The notes under the pieces were generated by a model that did not search any database, was not told the origin of the DNA, and saw nothing but the letters and a program-made list of their open reading frames with translations. The translations under genes and the position numbers were made by a program. This document shows positions 24,376 through 39,854 of a DNA stretch of 64,000 bases, piece by piece (the first letter of the stretch is position 1; each line of letters opens with the position of its first letter). The DNA is taken from positions 384,881,461-384,945,460 of the forward strand of contig OY856187.1 in the NCBI GenBank assembly GCA_963693315.1, given 5' to 3'. Source of the DNA: Diogma glabrata (lineage: Eukaryota > Arthropoda > Insecta > Diptera > Cylindrotomidae).

Positions 24376-24633
24376 TTAACAAAATTCAACACTCAATTTC
24401 AGTGTCAGCTTCACAATTCAAACAAATTTTATATATATTTTTGAACACACTAAAGCAATTTGACAGTCTTTATAAACATGTATAATCACAAAAATAACTT
24501 ATTGAAAACAAAACAAACAATTGAACGATTAATTTATATATAACAAACTACATTGTATTAAAACATATACCTGATAAAACTTTATAGTATAAAATGTTGA
24601 TTTTTCTGTAGTTGTTGGTAATCCACTTTGATA
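24376..24633. other. Spacer between the jockey element and repeat copy B
   Basis: AT-rich, with no coding or repeat signal that I can define. Confidence 0.4.
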
Positions 24634-25717
24634 TTACTTCGGTCTGAAAGACCTAAGTATTACATTCATGAGCTCAAAGTGAAATTCTTACCCCCACTTT
24701 TTTGGCATTTCTCGACGTTTTAGGACCTACTGATTCTAAAAAAGCAAAAAAAAAAAAATGTGTGTCTGTCTGCCGGCCGTCCGTCACAACCGACGAAATC
24801 TAGAAAACCGCTGTACGGATTTCAAAAATTTTTTTTTCTAAAAATAGGTTTACTCAATGGGACGAGCCGAAAGGACGATGTGTTCGATAACTGTACCGGA
24901 AGTGTGTCAAAAAAATCGTCAAGTGTGTCAAAACAAGGAAATTTGCATATTTTTTGCTTAAAAAACGTTCATTTTAAGTGATTACGAGTAGGAACATTGA
25001 ATTTGGAGAAATTTTGATGGTCGGGATTGGTATGTGAGACCAAAATCTAGATTATTGCATTATAAGTTTGTCAAAAAAATGTTGTCAAGTGTGTCAAAAG
25101 ATTTTTATTTAATTTTTTACACAATTTTTTGGAAAAAAATAAAATTGTTTCTTTGAAATGAAATTGTCAAGTGTGTCAAAAGAAAGATTTTTATTTAGTT
25201 TTTTACCTAATTTTTTGAAAAAAAAAATACAATTTATTGTTTGTTTCAAATGAAGTTTTATTATTATTATAGAGAATTATGGCATTATAAGTTTGTCAAA
25301 AAATAATGTCAAGTGTGTCAAAAAATGATTTCATTTATTTTCAGCCAATTTTTTTGAAAAAAAAATGTAGCTGTTTTTATGACGTAAATGTAATTTAAAA
25401 TGAAATTGGACATGGAAATTTTTGAATTTGTTATAGTTTTTGAAATATTTTTGGAATTTTGAAAAAGTTTATATTTTTGATTTTGTAATAATTTTTGCAA
25501 TATTTTTAGAATTTTGGAAAAAGTTTGAATTTTGTAAGAATTTTTGAAATATTATTGGAATTTAGAAAAAATTTAAATATTTGATTTTGTTCTAATTTTT
25601 GGAATATTTTTGGAATTTTGAAAAAGTTTGATTTTATTTAATTGTTACAATATTTTTGGAATTTTGATTATAATTTTCCGGCAACGTATTGATGTTTCGT
25701 GTTAGTTTAGTAATAAA
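24634..25717 (+). repeat. Dispersed repeat family, copy B
   Basis: Begins ACTTCGGTCTGAAAGACC at 24636. The GC patch with CTGCCGGCCGTCCGTC (about 24767-24785), the GTGTCAAAA/GTTTGTCAAAA tandem part (24900-25330) and the degenerate AT-rich monomers (25420-25680) follow in the same order as in copy A, on the opposite strand. It stops near CGTGTTAGTTTAGTAATA and lacks the CCCCTCCAT end. A 73-codon frame (24760-24981) is the counterpart of the frame in copy A. Confidence 0.7.
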
Positions 25718-25798
25718 TTTTGAAATATTTTGTTTTATATTAATTATATTAAGAGCAAAAATTTACACGTCTATTCACGATGAAATCACTTTCTCCTG

Positions 25799-25832
25799 GA
25801 TATCTAGTGCTCTAAATAAATAAAAAAAAATT
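25799..25832 (+). repeat. Second copy of a non-LTR 3' tail
   Basis: Repeats the 22-base word found at 13039-13060, here followed by an A-run. It marks the 3' end of another member of the same retroposon family, with the sequence upstream unlike that at 13 kb. Confidence 0.45.
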
Positions 25833-25833
25833 A

Positions 25834-26330
25834 GCTAATAATTCACCACTTATAATTCTGTTTTAATTGTTCTCAATATCACTTTAAACTGTTCTATTAC
25901 AATAATCTTTTTCTTTCTACTTATAACAGTGTTAATTTTAACTCGTCTATATCACTGCTAAATTTTTATACTTTTTCTATCGCTGACAATTTTATTCTCA
26001 ATTCTATCGCTAACAATTTTATACTCAATTCTATCGCTAACAATTTTATAGTAATCTTATCCTCGAACAACACCTCTTATGTATACTACATGAAATAGCC
26101 TCGATACTAATACAATATTCTAGAACACAAACCTTCCTTTTTCAACATAAACGTAATAATACGATCTTCAAATATTGACACATAGGTGTGAGATCTATTC
26201 TTTTCAATTGTTTTATCTACCTATCTTTTATTGATTTTTATATTTTTTTTGTAGAACTATTTTCTCTAAAGAGCATTTTCTCGAAGATTTTTTATTATGT
26301 TGTGTTCTATCGTATTCTATAATCGTCACA
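25834..26330 (-). repeat. Inverted gypsy LTR fragment
   Basis: Reversed, it starts TGTGACGATTATAG and follows the LTR at 4093 for about 500 bp, ending before the last part of the LTR. It lacks the 189-bp inverted-repeat element, giving the empty site for that insertion. Probably a truncated or solo LTR. Confidence 0.75.
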
Positions 26331-27441
26331 ATATTTTAGTTTTGGATAATTTTTTTTATGAATTCTAAAATTCTCATTTTACTTTTCATTCTATGAATCT
26401 TTTCAATTTTAAGAAAATGTATGAAAATGATGATAAATAATTAAATTGTACAACAAGTGATCTGAAAATCAAAATATTGTCCAGCACAAATATTGTCCAT
26501 ATAAAAAATCGATCAATGAACTTTAAATCCATAGAAAAATAAAACCATACGTATTCATGAAATTCCTGCTTATGTAGTTTTTAATACAGATTACGTTCAT
26601 ATTTTTTATGCTTCGTTCCTAATCTCCTAATGTAATTCAATTAAAATGACGATTAAAGTATTAAAAATTGAAATTGAATCACAAAAAAAAAAAAATGGAA
26701 ATAAAAACAAAAAAAAAACATTTGTGGAAAGTACATTAAAGTTGTGCATTTTACAAATTGAATGTATGGAAATGTTCATGGACAAAACTGGAATCAAATT
26801 AAAATAATTGAAATAAAAAAAATTAGAAAAACGTTTTTACTATTAAGTTTTTATTGTTGTAGAACATTTTTGTTATTCATTTTGTTGAACTATTTTAATT
26901 GTGGTTTTATTATGTTTTTATTTTTAACGAATTAGGATAATATTTTTTAAATTGGTTACATTATTTTTTAGATGTACTTTAATGTACGGGTAAATAGTTT
27001 TGCATATTTGAATACAACGAAAATATTTTTTCAGAGATTTAACATACCTTTGTTTTGGATCTCTTTAATATCAGGCTCCAGATTAGCAAGATTAAGATGT
27101 GAACCTAAAAATTTATGGTTAAATGAAGAAGTTAGAGTTAGAAGTAACGAGATACTAAATAAAAGTTAATTATTTTTTTGAGACAATTAAAATAAACGCA
27201 AAGATTTTTTAATGAGTGCGGATTAGAATCTCCAACAAACTTTTTAATTGGATATTTAGTGGCTGGAGAGATTTCACGTTATAAATCACGTTATATAAAA
27301 TACATATTTTAAATTTAGCAGTTTCCATCATTTGAAAAAATATTCGGTTATAGAGATAACTCCTATAGTTTGTAAGCCAAAGTTTAAATCTCTATTCTCG
27401 CTAATTAATTTTTTTTTTGACATTTTTATTCAGTTCTTATT
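26331..27441. other. No gene seen
   Basis: Very AT-rich. A 65-codon frame at 26972-27169 matches nothing I recognise and is probably chance. Confidence 0.45.
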
Positions 27442-27515
27442 GCCCGGCTCGTTCAGTCAATAGAGCATGAGGCTTTGCTCTTAGGTGTGGATTTTAGCAT
27501 TTTTACGATACAAAA
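27442..27515 (+). other. tRNA-Lys-like pseudogene or SINE head
   Basis: GCCCGGCTCGTTCAGTCAAT followed by AGAGCATGAG closely follows the 5' half of a eukaryotic tRNA-Lys (acceptor, D-arm and start of the anticodon arm). The 3' half is degraded: the T-arm reads TGTGGATTTTAGC and the acceptor stem is not closed. It is not a working tRNA; it is either a pseudogene or a SINE derived from tRNA-Lys. Confidence 0.5.
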
Positions 27516-29825
27516 CTAGTAACTTCTCGTTTATTGTAATTCCGTAGTGAAACTAAAAAGAAAGCGTTGAAACGGGACTGTCTGAGCCACTGCGAAAATA
27601 GTTGATATCCGTTATATCTGTTGTGCGGGTTGAATTGGTCTCGGTTTTGTGGAGGGGACATTATACCATTATAATGATCCACTATCGTTTGAGCTTATTT
27701 TAGAAAATCTTCTAAATGAGTAAATGGTTAATGGACAGGTAAACATAAAAAATGCAATCCATCGCTTGTGGAGCATGATACGTTTGGTTTATTTTCATTA
27801 ACTCGAAAAAAAATCTTGAACTGAACCGTAAACATCTAAGCATTTATAAAATTGCCAGCAATCTATTGAATAAGAAAAACTTTATATATTTTATTTGAGA
27901 TTTGGGACACATGGGATTTGAACAGGTGTCTCTGCCAAGTATGATATCGAATCGTAAAACGAAACACATAAAAATTTTTCGAAAGAAGTTTTTCTATGAG
28001 AAAATGAAAAATGATTTTGTATTTCAAAATTCAAGAGTTTTCTTGAACTCAAGCTCACAAAAAAACCCTCCAAAATTATATATTTTGTTTTTTTATAACA
28101 AACCTGCCAAAAATTTTAAAATGAATTTTGCATTCTCTAGAATTTGTAAAGTCTTACGCCTTGTTTTTGAATGTGGAAGATCATTTTAACTTGCAAAATT
28201 TATTCAGGGGTCTTGGATCGATAAACCTATCAATAATCTAACGTTAAGCCTTATCCGAACGAAGCATTGTGTAGTGAAACTAAAAACATCATTTTGAATT
28301 TGGAAGTTTTTTAGATAACCAAAACAAGTTGCTAATTCATTCAGGAATTGCTGAAAATTTGTACAATGCCGTGAATGTGGAACATGTTTCGTTTTCGTCG
28401 GAGCTTTTATGCAGTGGGGAAGCAGCTTGTTACACCGGAAACGAAGTCCTGATGCAACTATGTTACAAATATTTATTTTAAAGTTCATAAAAGCAGATAA
28501 TGAAAACGGTACTGTCCCAAAATAGGAATACAGAAAAATCAAGAACTTTTTTGGTTATAAGTGTTGAACCTCACAAAATAGTTTTTATTTGTGATCATAT
28601 TCTTTAGAAAACTTATCAGGGTCTGAAATGTATGCCATACCATTGGCAACTTTGATGGTACTACACTAATAATTATAGGTATATTTTGGTCTCGTTTAGA
28701 TGTAACTTGGGTTGTTTAAAACATTAGAAAGTGATAGAAAGATGATAAACAAACTATCTTTAGATTTAAAGAAGGATTTTGTTTAAAAAATTCCAATACC
28801 AGCCGTAATGTGGATATACCGAGTTTGTATGATTTTTTTACCCCAAAATCGGTATCCAAGAAACGAATCGAGTCCAAACGAATATTGAAAAGAGACTTGA
28901 GGAACTTAGCCAACTCGACCAATTTATTTCAAACTAATGTGTGCTGGAACTTATCGATGGTTCATGTATTGATATTTCAAGTGCAATCCGAATGAATTTT
29001 TATCCTTTATAAGCTTTAATCACAAAATTCATTAATAGGAAGAACATTGCCATCATTTCCTTTAAAGTAATCAATAAGATATACCATCCTCACTTAATTA
29101 GACCCATGAGCTGGGTACAAATTTCAACCTTTGTTGAAATTAGTAGTTTCAACCTAGTGATATATTCAAAGACGAAAAGGAGATTAATCGACACATAATT
29201 TACAAAAAAATAGAAGAATTTGCGAGGACAGTTAGTCTTAGCTCAATACGGCAGTTTAACTATTGTCTATTACCTAACTGCTAGGACACAAAATGACACA
29301 AAAGATTATAGTTGTATGTGATGAGTGATCATTACTGGTTTTTTAAATAGTCATTAACTGTTTCAGAATGTTTGGGCTAGTTTTTGTTACTCTCGAAGTG
29401 GTCGAAGGGGATCTGACCCTAAGCAGACCAACAAATCTGACAAAAGTTTCACGACTGAAAATTTAGGAGTTATAACTACTTTCAGTAGGGGAAGATTCGC
29501 GATAGGCAATCTTTGTAATTGACAAAGAGCCTTCCATTCACATTACCAGTAGAATCAACAGACTAGCAGTCTAGTTCTAGTCAGCCAAGACACTTCTTAC
29601 AGGCTAACTAGCTCAACCTGAATGCTCCAACTTTTTTTAGCATCACTTTGAACTCTATCCCACGTTTATATATTTAAGTTACACTATTAATCAAACATTC
29701 GAGTGAATCTTACCGTGAATATCTGAAAACTTTGTCTTCGAGCTCAATGCTACCTGAAAACGGACTTCTTTGCACCTTTGATTCGTTCCGGTTTTGAAAC
29801 TTACCACCTGCATTTCATTAATTTG
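27516..29825. other. No gene seen; one weak tRNA-like T-arm
   Basis: Mixed AT-rich sequence. At 27902-27945 the minus strand reads CACCTGTTCAAATCCCATG, like a tRNA T-arm, possibly another SINE remnant. Short frames at 27902-28189 and 28810-28995 have no recognisable family. Confidence 0.4.
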
Positions 29826-29900
29826 CAATGAACTGAGGAGGTAAATTCGAACCCACAACCTAAGTGTGGTTGGAAACCACTGCAGGTGTTTAACTCATTG
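29826..29900 (-). other. tRNA-like remnant (SINE-like)
   Basis: On the minus strand a short anticodon-like stem GTGG-TTTCCAA-CCAC is followed by a T-arm-like GTTGTGGGTTCGAATTTACC. The box-B-like GGTTCGAAT is well kept but the acceptor ends do not pair. Probably a tRNA-derived SINE remnant. Confidence 0.4.
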
Positions 29901-30975
29901 ACAGTTCATGATTATTATTCTTTGATTTTGAACCAAATGCTGCTCATTAGAAAAACAACGGTCAAATGACGAGAGCCTACACTCTATGTAGTTACTTTGC
30001 TTAAAAATTTTGGCAAAAAATATCTGACCTGCTCATAAATGTGGCGCTTCAAATAAAACCTGCTCAATTGGTTATTTTCTCCAAATTCTCTTTTATGTAC
30101 CTATAAACAGATGGAACCTAACACTCAGAGGAAAATTACAGTTAAAGGTAGTCGTATCTGGTACTCCAAGATGGGATGTTAGCGGTTCTGAACTAAAAAA
30201 AAAAATTGGCTACAGTACTCTCATGTCCTCCAAGGAAGCTTAGAAGGGTGGCTAGCTTCGCTAGCAACGATATAGAACAATACCACATCCCCTTTAGACT
30301 AGACCTTAGGAAAAAATTTGAAACTTTTTTTTCTCCCAAAGTAAATGATGATGACTTATCTTTAAAATATAAAGTAAATATTTTAATACGAAGATTAAAA
30401 GAAAAGAAGTCATCTTGGAGCTGTAAAATATTATACATATGTTGATTAAGGTTTTGTGTTTTATTTTAACTGTAGCAATCACTATTCATGTTATACTCTG
30501 CTAGTATTGAAAAGTATTTTAACGAGATCCCTTAAAAAATTATGTCAAATAATCACTATGAATATCGTGTAGTTAAAACCAAACCAATTACCTTTTACAC
30601 AAAATTTAGTATTCCATACACTTTAAATTGCTTGCTAATATAAACTCAATAAACACAAACTCATATTTTATTCCACATCCCTAACATATACAAACATTTC
30701 TTTCAATTCCGGAAGTAGTTCAAAAATATATTTACTTATACAATAATAACAGCAAATCACAAATTTATAAATCATTTATGTCTTCTACATAAATGTAATA
30801 AAATATAAATAAAAAATTTGTAGTTGAAAGTTTTTCTTAAAGATTTTTCTGATAACAAAATAAAAATTTTATTGAAAAAATAAAAAAGAATCCCGGAAGC
30901 GAATTTTCTTTTCATAATATAATATTTGTTTTTTTTTTTCTTTGGAATATATTTTTATAAAAATTTTTAGTTTAC
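29901..30975. other. Presumed intron, nothing else seen
   Basis: Downstream (minus-strand sense) of the FN3 exons. Short frames on both strands at 30193-30445 overlap each other and show no domain. I could not find the transmembrane exon expected after the FN3 domain. Confidence 0.4.
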
Positions 30976-31150
30976 CTTTTTCAGCTGTAAGTTGTTTTTC
31001 CGGAAGTCTTAACATTGCTGCTTGTAAGACAGCTGGATCTGAACGCCCTTTAGCATTAAAGGCAAATATTGATGTTATATACAAACTCCCCGGATGTAGA
31101 CCAGCTACAGTGAATCGAGGAATTGGTGATGTAAAATTTGCTTTTAATTC
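30976..31150 (-). CDS. Host gene exon: C-terminal half of an FN3 domain (Sidestep-like)
   Basis: A 175-bp exon on the minus strand with acceptor TTTGTTTATCAG and donor AAAAAG/GTAAAC. It reads open in the frame set by the upstream exon and encodes PRFTVAGLHPGSLY and AFNAKGRSDPAVL, the C, E, F and G strands of a fibronectin type III domain with the conserved Leu-x-Pro-Gly-x-x-Tyr and Asn-x-x-Gly-x-Ser patterns. It ends in phase 1. The sequence resembles the membrane-proximal FN3 of insect Sidestep family proteins, immunoglobulin-type surface proteins that act as axon guidance ligands for Beaten path receptors. Family assignment is from motif recall; the exon structure is seen directly. Confidence 0.8.
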
Positions 31151-31241
31151 CTGATAAACAAAAGTAAATTAATAATTAAAGAAAGCAGTTTAATTGAAAT
31201 TTATTGTATAAATATGTAAAAAGATTTAATGTTTATTCTAC

Positions 31242-31375
31242 CTGAGATTGACTATCTCGTACTTCCAACATAAATGATTGTGATAAACCTCCATTGAAAC
31301 CTTCAGAGCATCGAGCAGCAAATGATGTCATGGATATATTTGTTATCGTGCAATTGTGTACTTGATCAGGGCGAC
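31242..31375 (-). CDS. Host gene exon: N-terminal half of the FN3 domain (Sidestep-like)
   Basis: A 134-bp exon on the minus strand between acceptor TTTGTTTCTTAACAG and donor CTCAG/GTAGAA. It starts in phase 1 and ends in phase 0, so it joins in frame to the next exon across a 91-bp intron (31151-31241). It encodes GRPDQVHNCTITNIS, ARCSEGFNGGLSQSF and MLEVRDSQSQ, the A to C' strands of the FN3 domain. Together the two exons give 309 bp, one complete domain as a symmetric 1-1 module, which is typical of surface immunoglobulin/FN3 proteins. The preceding Ig exons are not in this window as far as I can see. Unlike everything around it, this stretch is free of stops and frameshifts. Confidence 0.8.
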
Positions 31376-33057
31376 CTGTTAAGAAACAAAAAAATTCAAT
31401 TTTAATATATAAATCTGAATTACAATAAATCAAATATTATTCATATCAACACTAATCACCCTCGCCCTTAAGCCAATAAACAAAATATATCTAAAATTTA
31501 AATAACCAAAAGATTCCTTATAATCCTTATAAAAAATTCACAAATCTTAAGAAAAAATGTTGAACAAAAAAAAATTGAAAAGAAAATGAAAAACTGCATT
31601 GAATTTGTTGTACACATAAGAAAAGAGGATTTAAATTGAATATTTAATTTCCTTCCTTTTCCTTTGAAAGGAAAACATTTTCTTTTCTATTGTAAGAAAA
31701 AAATTCTTGTTTATTTTTGTGTTTTTTATTTTTTTTTTTTTTATGCATGATGGTTTTTTGTGTGTCTTATAGGTGATTCAACTCATTTCTTGTAAAACAA
31801 AAACTATTTCTTTGTACAAAATGATAGATAAGAAATAATTATTTAAGGAGATAGACTTTTATCTTATGGTTATAACAATTTGCATATAAGAAAAGATAAC
31901 CCAGTCTTTATTGTTTCTTTTAATTAAATTTTTTATAAACAAGTTTTAAAAGTTACCATTAGTGAGATAAATCGATAATATTTGTCGCAGATGAGTGCTA
32001 GCTTAGTCATGACAGTGAGCTCTTGTACCAAAAAACGATCGTAATCCTCAGGGATGAAAATTTGTCCCCGTTAATGAACCATTTTGAGAAGCAAAGTAAC
32101 AAAAAACGGTTGTCATAATTTCTGAAGATGCTCAAAAATATTGAATTAAGAAATGGAATTCGATTCGCAATTTGTAGATCTGCAGCATAAATCGCAATGA
32201 CATGGGGAGTATTGGTAGAATCATAAGCTCCCTTAAATGGTGATAGTCTTTATCAACTATATACTAAATCTTTGGGAAGAAAGTTTTCTATAATGCTTTT
32301 GCTTTCGAATTAAAAATTGGCGTTTCAAAATCTTGATAACTCTTGACACACTCAATAATCCGTGTTGCTAAGGACACTAAGTCTTAAAAGTTGAGGTGAA
32401 AAGGTTGTCTTAGATAATATAAGAAACTATTCTGTAAGTGTCTCGTACTTGGGTTATCATTTATATATATAAAAAGAAAGCACTGATCTTAAAAATAAAA
32501 AAGCAACTATCGAAGGACTAGCGTTTTGATGTAAAGAAAAAGATCAGTACATTGCTTAAGTCAAGACTCTTAAGAAGAATTGAAAACCGTATCGTTAAGC
32601 TTTCAAAAGAAACATTAAACTGGTATCAATAATTTGTATTGAGAGAACATGATTCGGATAGAAAACAGACATTTTCTAGTTTTTGATGTTTTCTCCATCT
32701 TAAACGTCAAATTTCTAATAATTTTTAGACCTCGTTCATGTTATATAATGAATAATGTATATTGGGTATTGGTTGAGAAACCAATAGACAAAAAGGACAT
32801 GTTCAGACTCATGAATTGAGAACGCGTATAACTTGACAAAGGGCACGTTGAGTTTGACGTGAAGAGTGAATTAAGAGATACAACTGAAAAGGTGTGGTTC
32901 ATGAAGATTAAAAAAGAAACAGTAAATAAATTCCAAAATAAAATCTTTACTTTATTTTAACATCATATAATAAAACATGGCGCAGTTGATATAAAATTAA
33001 GGAAAATATTAAATAAATCGAAAATTAGAAAAATTTACGCGAATTTGCAAAAAAATA
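31376..33057. other. Presumed intron, nothing recognisable
   Basis: Upstream (minus-strand sense) of the FN3 exons. AT-rich with T- and A-runs near 31730 and 31570. No coding or repeat signal supported. Confidence 0.4.
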
Positions 33058-34260
33058 TTGAGGGGCTGAAATCTCACAGATCTGTGACACAAAAAAACTT
33101 TTTAGTCCAGTCATTTTAGAAGTTTTAAGCCCCAATCTGCGGAAAAATTCCTATTGAGCTGAATTTTTGTATGCACCTTGGTTATGGCATTTTAATGAAT
33201 ATGTGAAAAATCGACATTGATATCGTGCCGGCTAAAAAAGTTATGAAGGTCAAAAGGTCGCGAAAATCTCGCGACCTATTGGTCAGAGGCAACAGAAGTC
33301 AGAGCAAAAATTGTTCATCGTGAAATTATCTACAAAAAAGGATTGGTGCATTTTTCTGAAAGATCAACCGTTTTTGGAGTAGAACGATTTTTTGTAGTCG
33401 AATTTTAAAAAAATAACAAATATCGTTCGTTTTTCACCTGTAACTACTTCAGTTTTGATTTTAAAAAAAAATTTTGATTACAAAAGTTGTAGATCTTAAG
33501 AAAATACATCGATTTTTTCTTTGTTCATGCAAAAAAAAAAATTTTCAAGCTTAAAAAGAACGATTTTTTGTAGTCGAATTTTAAAAAAATAACAAATATC
33601 GTTCGTTTTTCGCCTATAAATATTTCAGTTTTGATTTTGCAAAAATATTTTGTCAAAAAAAAGTTATAGATCTTAAAAAAATACATCGATTTTTTTCTTT
33701 GTTCAAGCAAAAAAAATTTTTACAAGCTTAAAAAGAACGATGTTTTGTAGTAGAATTTTAACGAATTTGGTAAAATTTTGTAAAATTTGACTTCTTTCAC
33801 CTGACTACCGCTGCGACCAATATTTGCAGAGGTTTAAAAAAATGTGTGATGGCTCAAAATTTTTATTATAATTTTTTCTTTGCAATGAAACGTGGCGTTT
33901 AAGAATGTTTCAAAATAGCACCTTCAAAATGGAGCGTTTATTCTGAAATTTTTTAGCATCGAACGGGGAAACTAACTACTAACAAGTACTATTACTTTTA
34001 AAAAATTGATTGTTAATTTTAAAATGATTGCAGAAGCACTGTCTTTAAAAATTAATATGATTAGTACAAAAAAATTTCAACATGGCGGCTACAAAATGGC
34101 GCCAATTTCACCAAATTTGAAAAATTCTTAAACGCCACGTTTCATTGCAAAAAGAAAATTATAACAAAAATTTTGAGCCATCACACATTTTTTTAAACCT
34201 CTCCAAATTTTGGTCGCAGCGGTAGTCAGGTGAAAGAAGTCAAATTTTACAAAATTCGAT
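33058..34260. repeat. Composite repeat: tandem units plus inverted arms
   Basis: Opens with GAGGGGCTGAAATCTCACAG, similar to the CCCCTCCAT end of the dispersed repeat family. A perfect 9-bp hairpin AGGTCGCGA-loop-TCGCGACCT lies at 33255-33277. A 176-177-bp unit is repeated at 33381, 33557 and (partial) 33734. It ends with inverted arms 33780-33907 and 34124-34250, which include CTGACTACCGCTGCGACCA and its complement, around a 216-bp centre. No protein is encoded. Probably a non-autonomous foldback-type element. Confidence 0.65.
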
Positions 34261-34539
34261 CAAAAAAAGACGCCATTTTGAATCGGCCATTTTGAATAAC
34301 TATCGAAATTATTTGACAAATCGATGCTTCAACTATTTGAAACTTATAATATAATATTTATGCTGTAGAATTGTAAAATAAGCACTTTTGCCTGAAAAAA
34401 CGCAAATTGTAAGTTGTAAGTAATAAAGTTGTAAGTAATTAATTGTAAATTGTAAATTGTAAGTTTTTACAACGTTAGAAGGCTAAAATGCAATATTTTT
34501 TTTCCAATAATTATATTTGTTTCTGCTCAATAAAGTAAA

Positions 34540-34725
<186 letters not shown>

Positions 34726-34734
34726 TATGTGATT

Positions 34735-37904
<3,170 letters not shown>

Positions 37905-38160
37905 CAGCTAGCACAATAGCTTTGTCAATAGAGCTAATGTTACAAATAAAAGAGTCGCAAAATTAGATATGTAACGCAACTGTAGCTCCATTGCGACAGA
38001 AAAAGCAGAATTTACAGTATATTTTGAAACAACTTTGGTCGCAATTAGACGACAAATGTGTTATAGCTATGTTTAAAATGTGCTGTTGTAACAAACTGAA
38101 GTTGCACGCAACAAGATGAAACAACGAATATTTTGGTTCATTTCAGTTGTATATTGTAAT

Positions 38161-39149
38161 CGTCGCAAAAACAACCAAAAGGCTGTAAAAAAGCCGCGCC
38201 ATGTTTTTCTTTAGCTTGAAACTATCATTTTAACTATAACAAATAAATTCTAAAATATATAATAAATATGCACATTTATTAAAATTTATTTAAGCAGAGG
38301 AAATATAATTTATTTTTTTTTTCTATAAAAATCCGCTCACTTTCACTTACATATTTCTTGAACAAAAACCTTGGTGCGACCTTTTCTTAATATGACAATA
38401 AAGCCAACCGCATAGTGACTATGGTTGACTCATAATAAACATTATATTGAAATAACCATTGATTAAATAGCAATCTTAAATGAATATCAATGAATGTTAA
38501 AATTCAGTACGAAAAGAAATTTATTGATAATGTTATTTCATAGTCATCGTTATATTGTTATAGTTGCCATTTGCTAGATATTCTTACAGCAAATCATGTC
38601 TTATATAAAATTAAGCATACCGTAATAATATAAAGGGAATTTCAAATAGATTACTATACTTCAGGAAAATTGTAGAAAATATGATACTGACTTAATTAAT
38701 ATAATTAGAAGTCCACTGTTGAATTCATCGGCTTTTCACAGTCGTCTGAAAATAGACCTTAGGAATGACATTATTAAATTAATTGAGAAAAGGTCGCGCC
38801 AAGGTTTTTGTTCAAGAAATATGTAAGTGAAAGTGAGCGGTTTTTTATAGAAAAAAAAAATAAATTATATTTCCTCTGCCTAAATAAATTTTAATAAATG
38901 TGCATATTTATTATATATTTTAGAATTATGATATGTAGTCCTAGAGTATTACTTAAATTATATAATATAGCTAGATGTTTAGAAAACAAAATGCCATTAA
39001 GAAATTTTATAACTAGTGCTTTATGATTTGAGAAGTTTTTGTAAAGAATAAGATACAAGAATTTATTTGTTATAGTTAAAATGATAGTTTCAAGCTAAAG
39101 AAAAACATGGCGCGGCTTTTTTACAGCCTTTTGGTTGTTTTTGCGACGA
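38161..39149. repeat. Foldback repeat inside the CCCAGC element
   Basis: Left arm 38161-38388 and right arm 38786-39149 are inverted copies, sharing for example AAGCCGCGCCATGTTTTTCT and TTTCACTTACATATTTCTTG with their complements. The right arm holds about 126 extra bases flanked by AGAAT at 38932-38936 and 39058-39062; the left arm has a single AGAAT at the same point. Confidence 0.8.
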
Positions 39150-39854
39150 TTTGACTGTTTTTTGTAAAGTTATAATATAATATGGGAGAATCAAATTATT
39201 ATTATCCATATAAAATGTTTTCTACAGAGAACTTTACTCTCGATTTTTTATCAATCTAGGACCTAGGTGCAATATTTAAAAAAATAAAAGTATCGTTTTT
39301 ATGTAAACAGTTCTCAACTCATGACATGAACAACTCATGAAAAAGTAAAAGAAATATTCGAAAACAAGTCTAAAGCAATGCATTCGAAAATTAATAAAAT
39401 TATTACATACAACGGAAACACACACATAAAAACTATAGTCTTTGACTAATAATTTTAAAAAATTAATATAACAATTTTATAAAAGTTCTTGAGGATAGCA
39501 TAAAAGCTTAAATCGATTGTTATTTACTCTAAATAAATAATAAACAAAACAACATTGTGCGAAAAAAGATGTTAAATTAAGTGTTTCGCAATTAAACAAT
39601 TTTTTTAAAAATTCTTGATTATGTTCAGCCAAGTACCATTGGTGTCTTCCATAAACTTTATAGTCTATGATTGACTGAAAGTTTTAAAAAATTTCAGTTT
39701 TTACGGTTATATATCACCTCAATCTCGAAATCGGCACATATTTGTTATTTGCGCCTTATCTTACCACATAAATATACGTAAATACATATATTTTCATTTA
39801 CAGTGAGAAAGTCGTTGTGAATAATGGGTAATAAACAATCAAGTCCTCACTATA

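Noticed and set aside
4093..26330. Possible large inverted segmental duplication joining repeat A plus LTR on the left to repeat B plus LTR on the right
   Set aside because: The orientation is inverted for both, but the order of the two repeats is not that expected for a simple inverted block, and the sequence between them does not match.
27442..27515. Functional tRNA-Lys gene
   Set aside because: The T-arm and closing acceptor strand are degraded and the anticodon loop is malformed.
30193..30445. Overlapping frames of about 80 codons on both strands as the next exon of the FN3 gene
   Set aside because: No transmembrane segment or family motif fits and no convincing splice acceptor was seen in phase 1.
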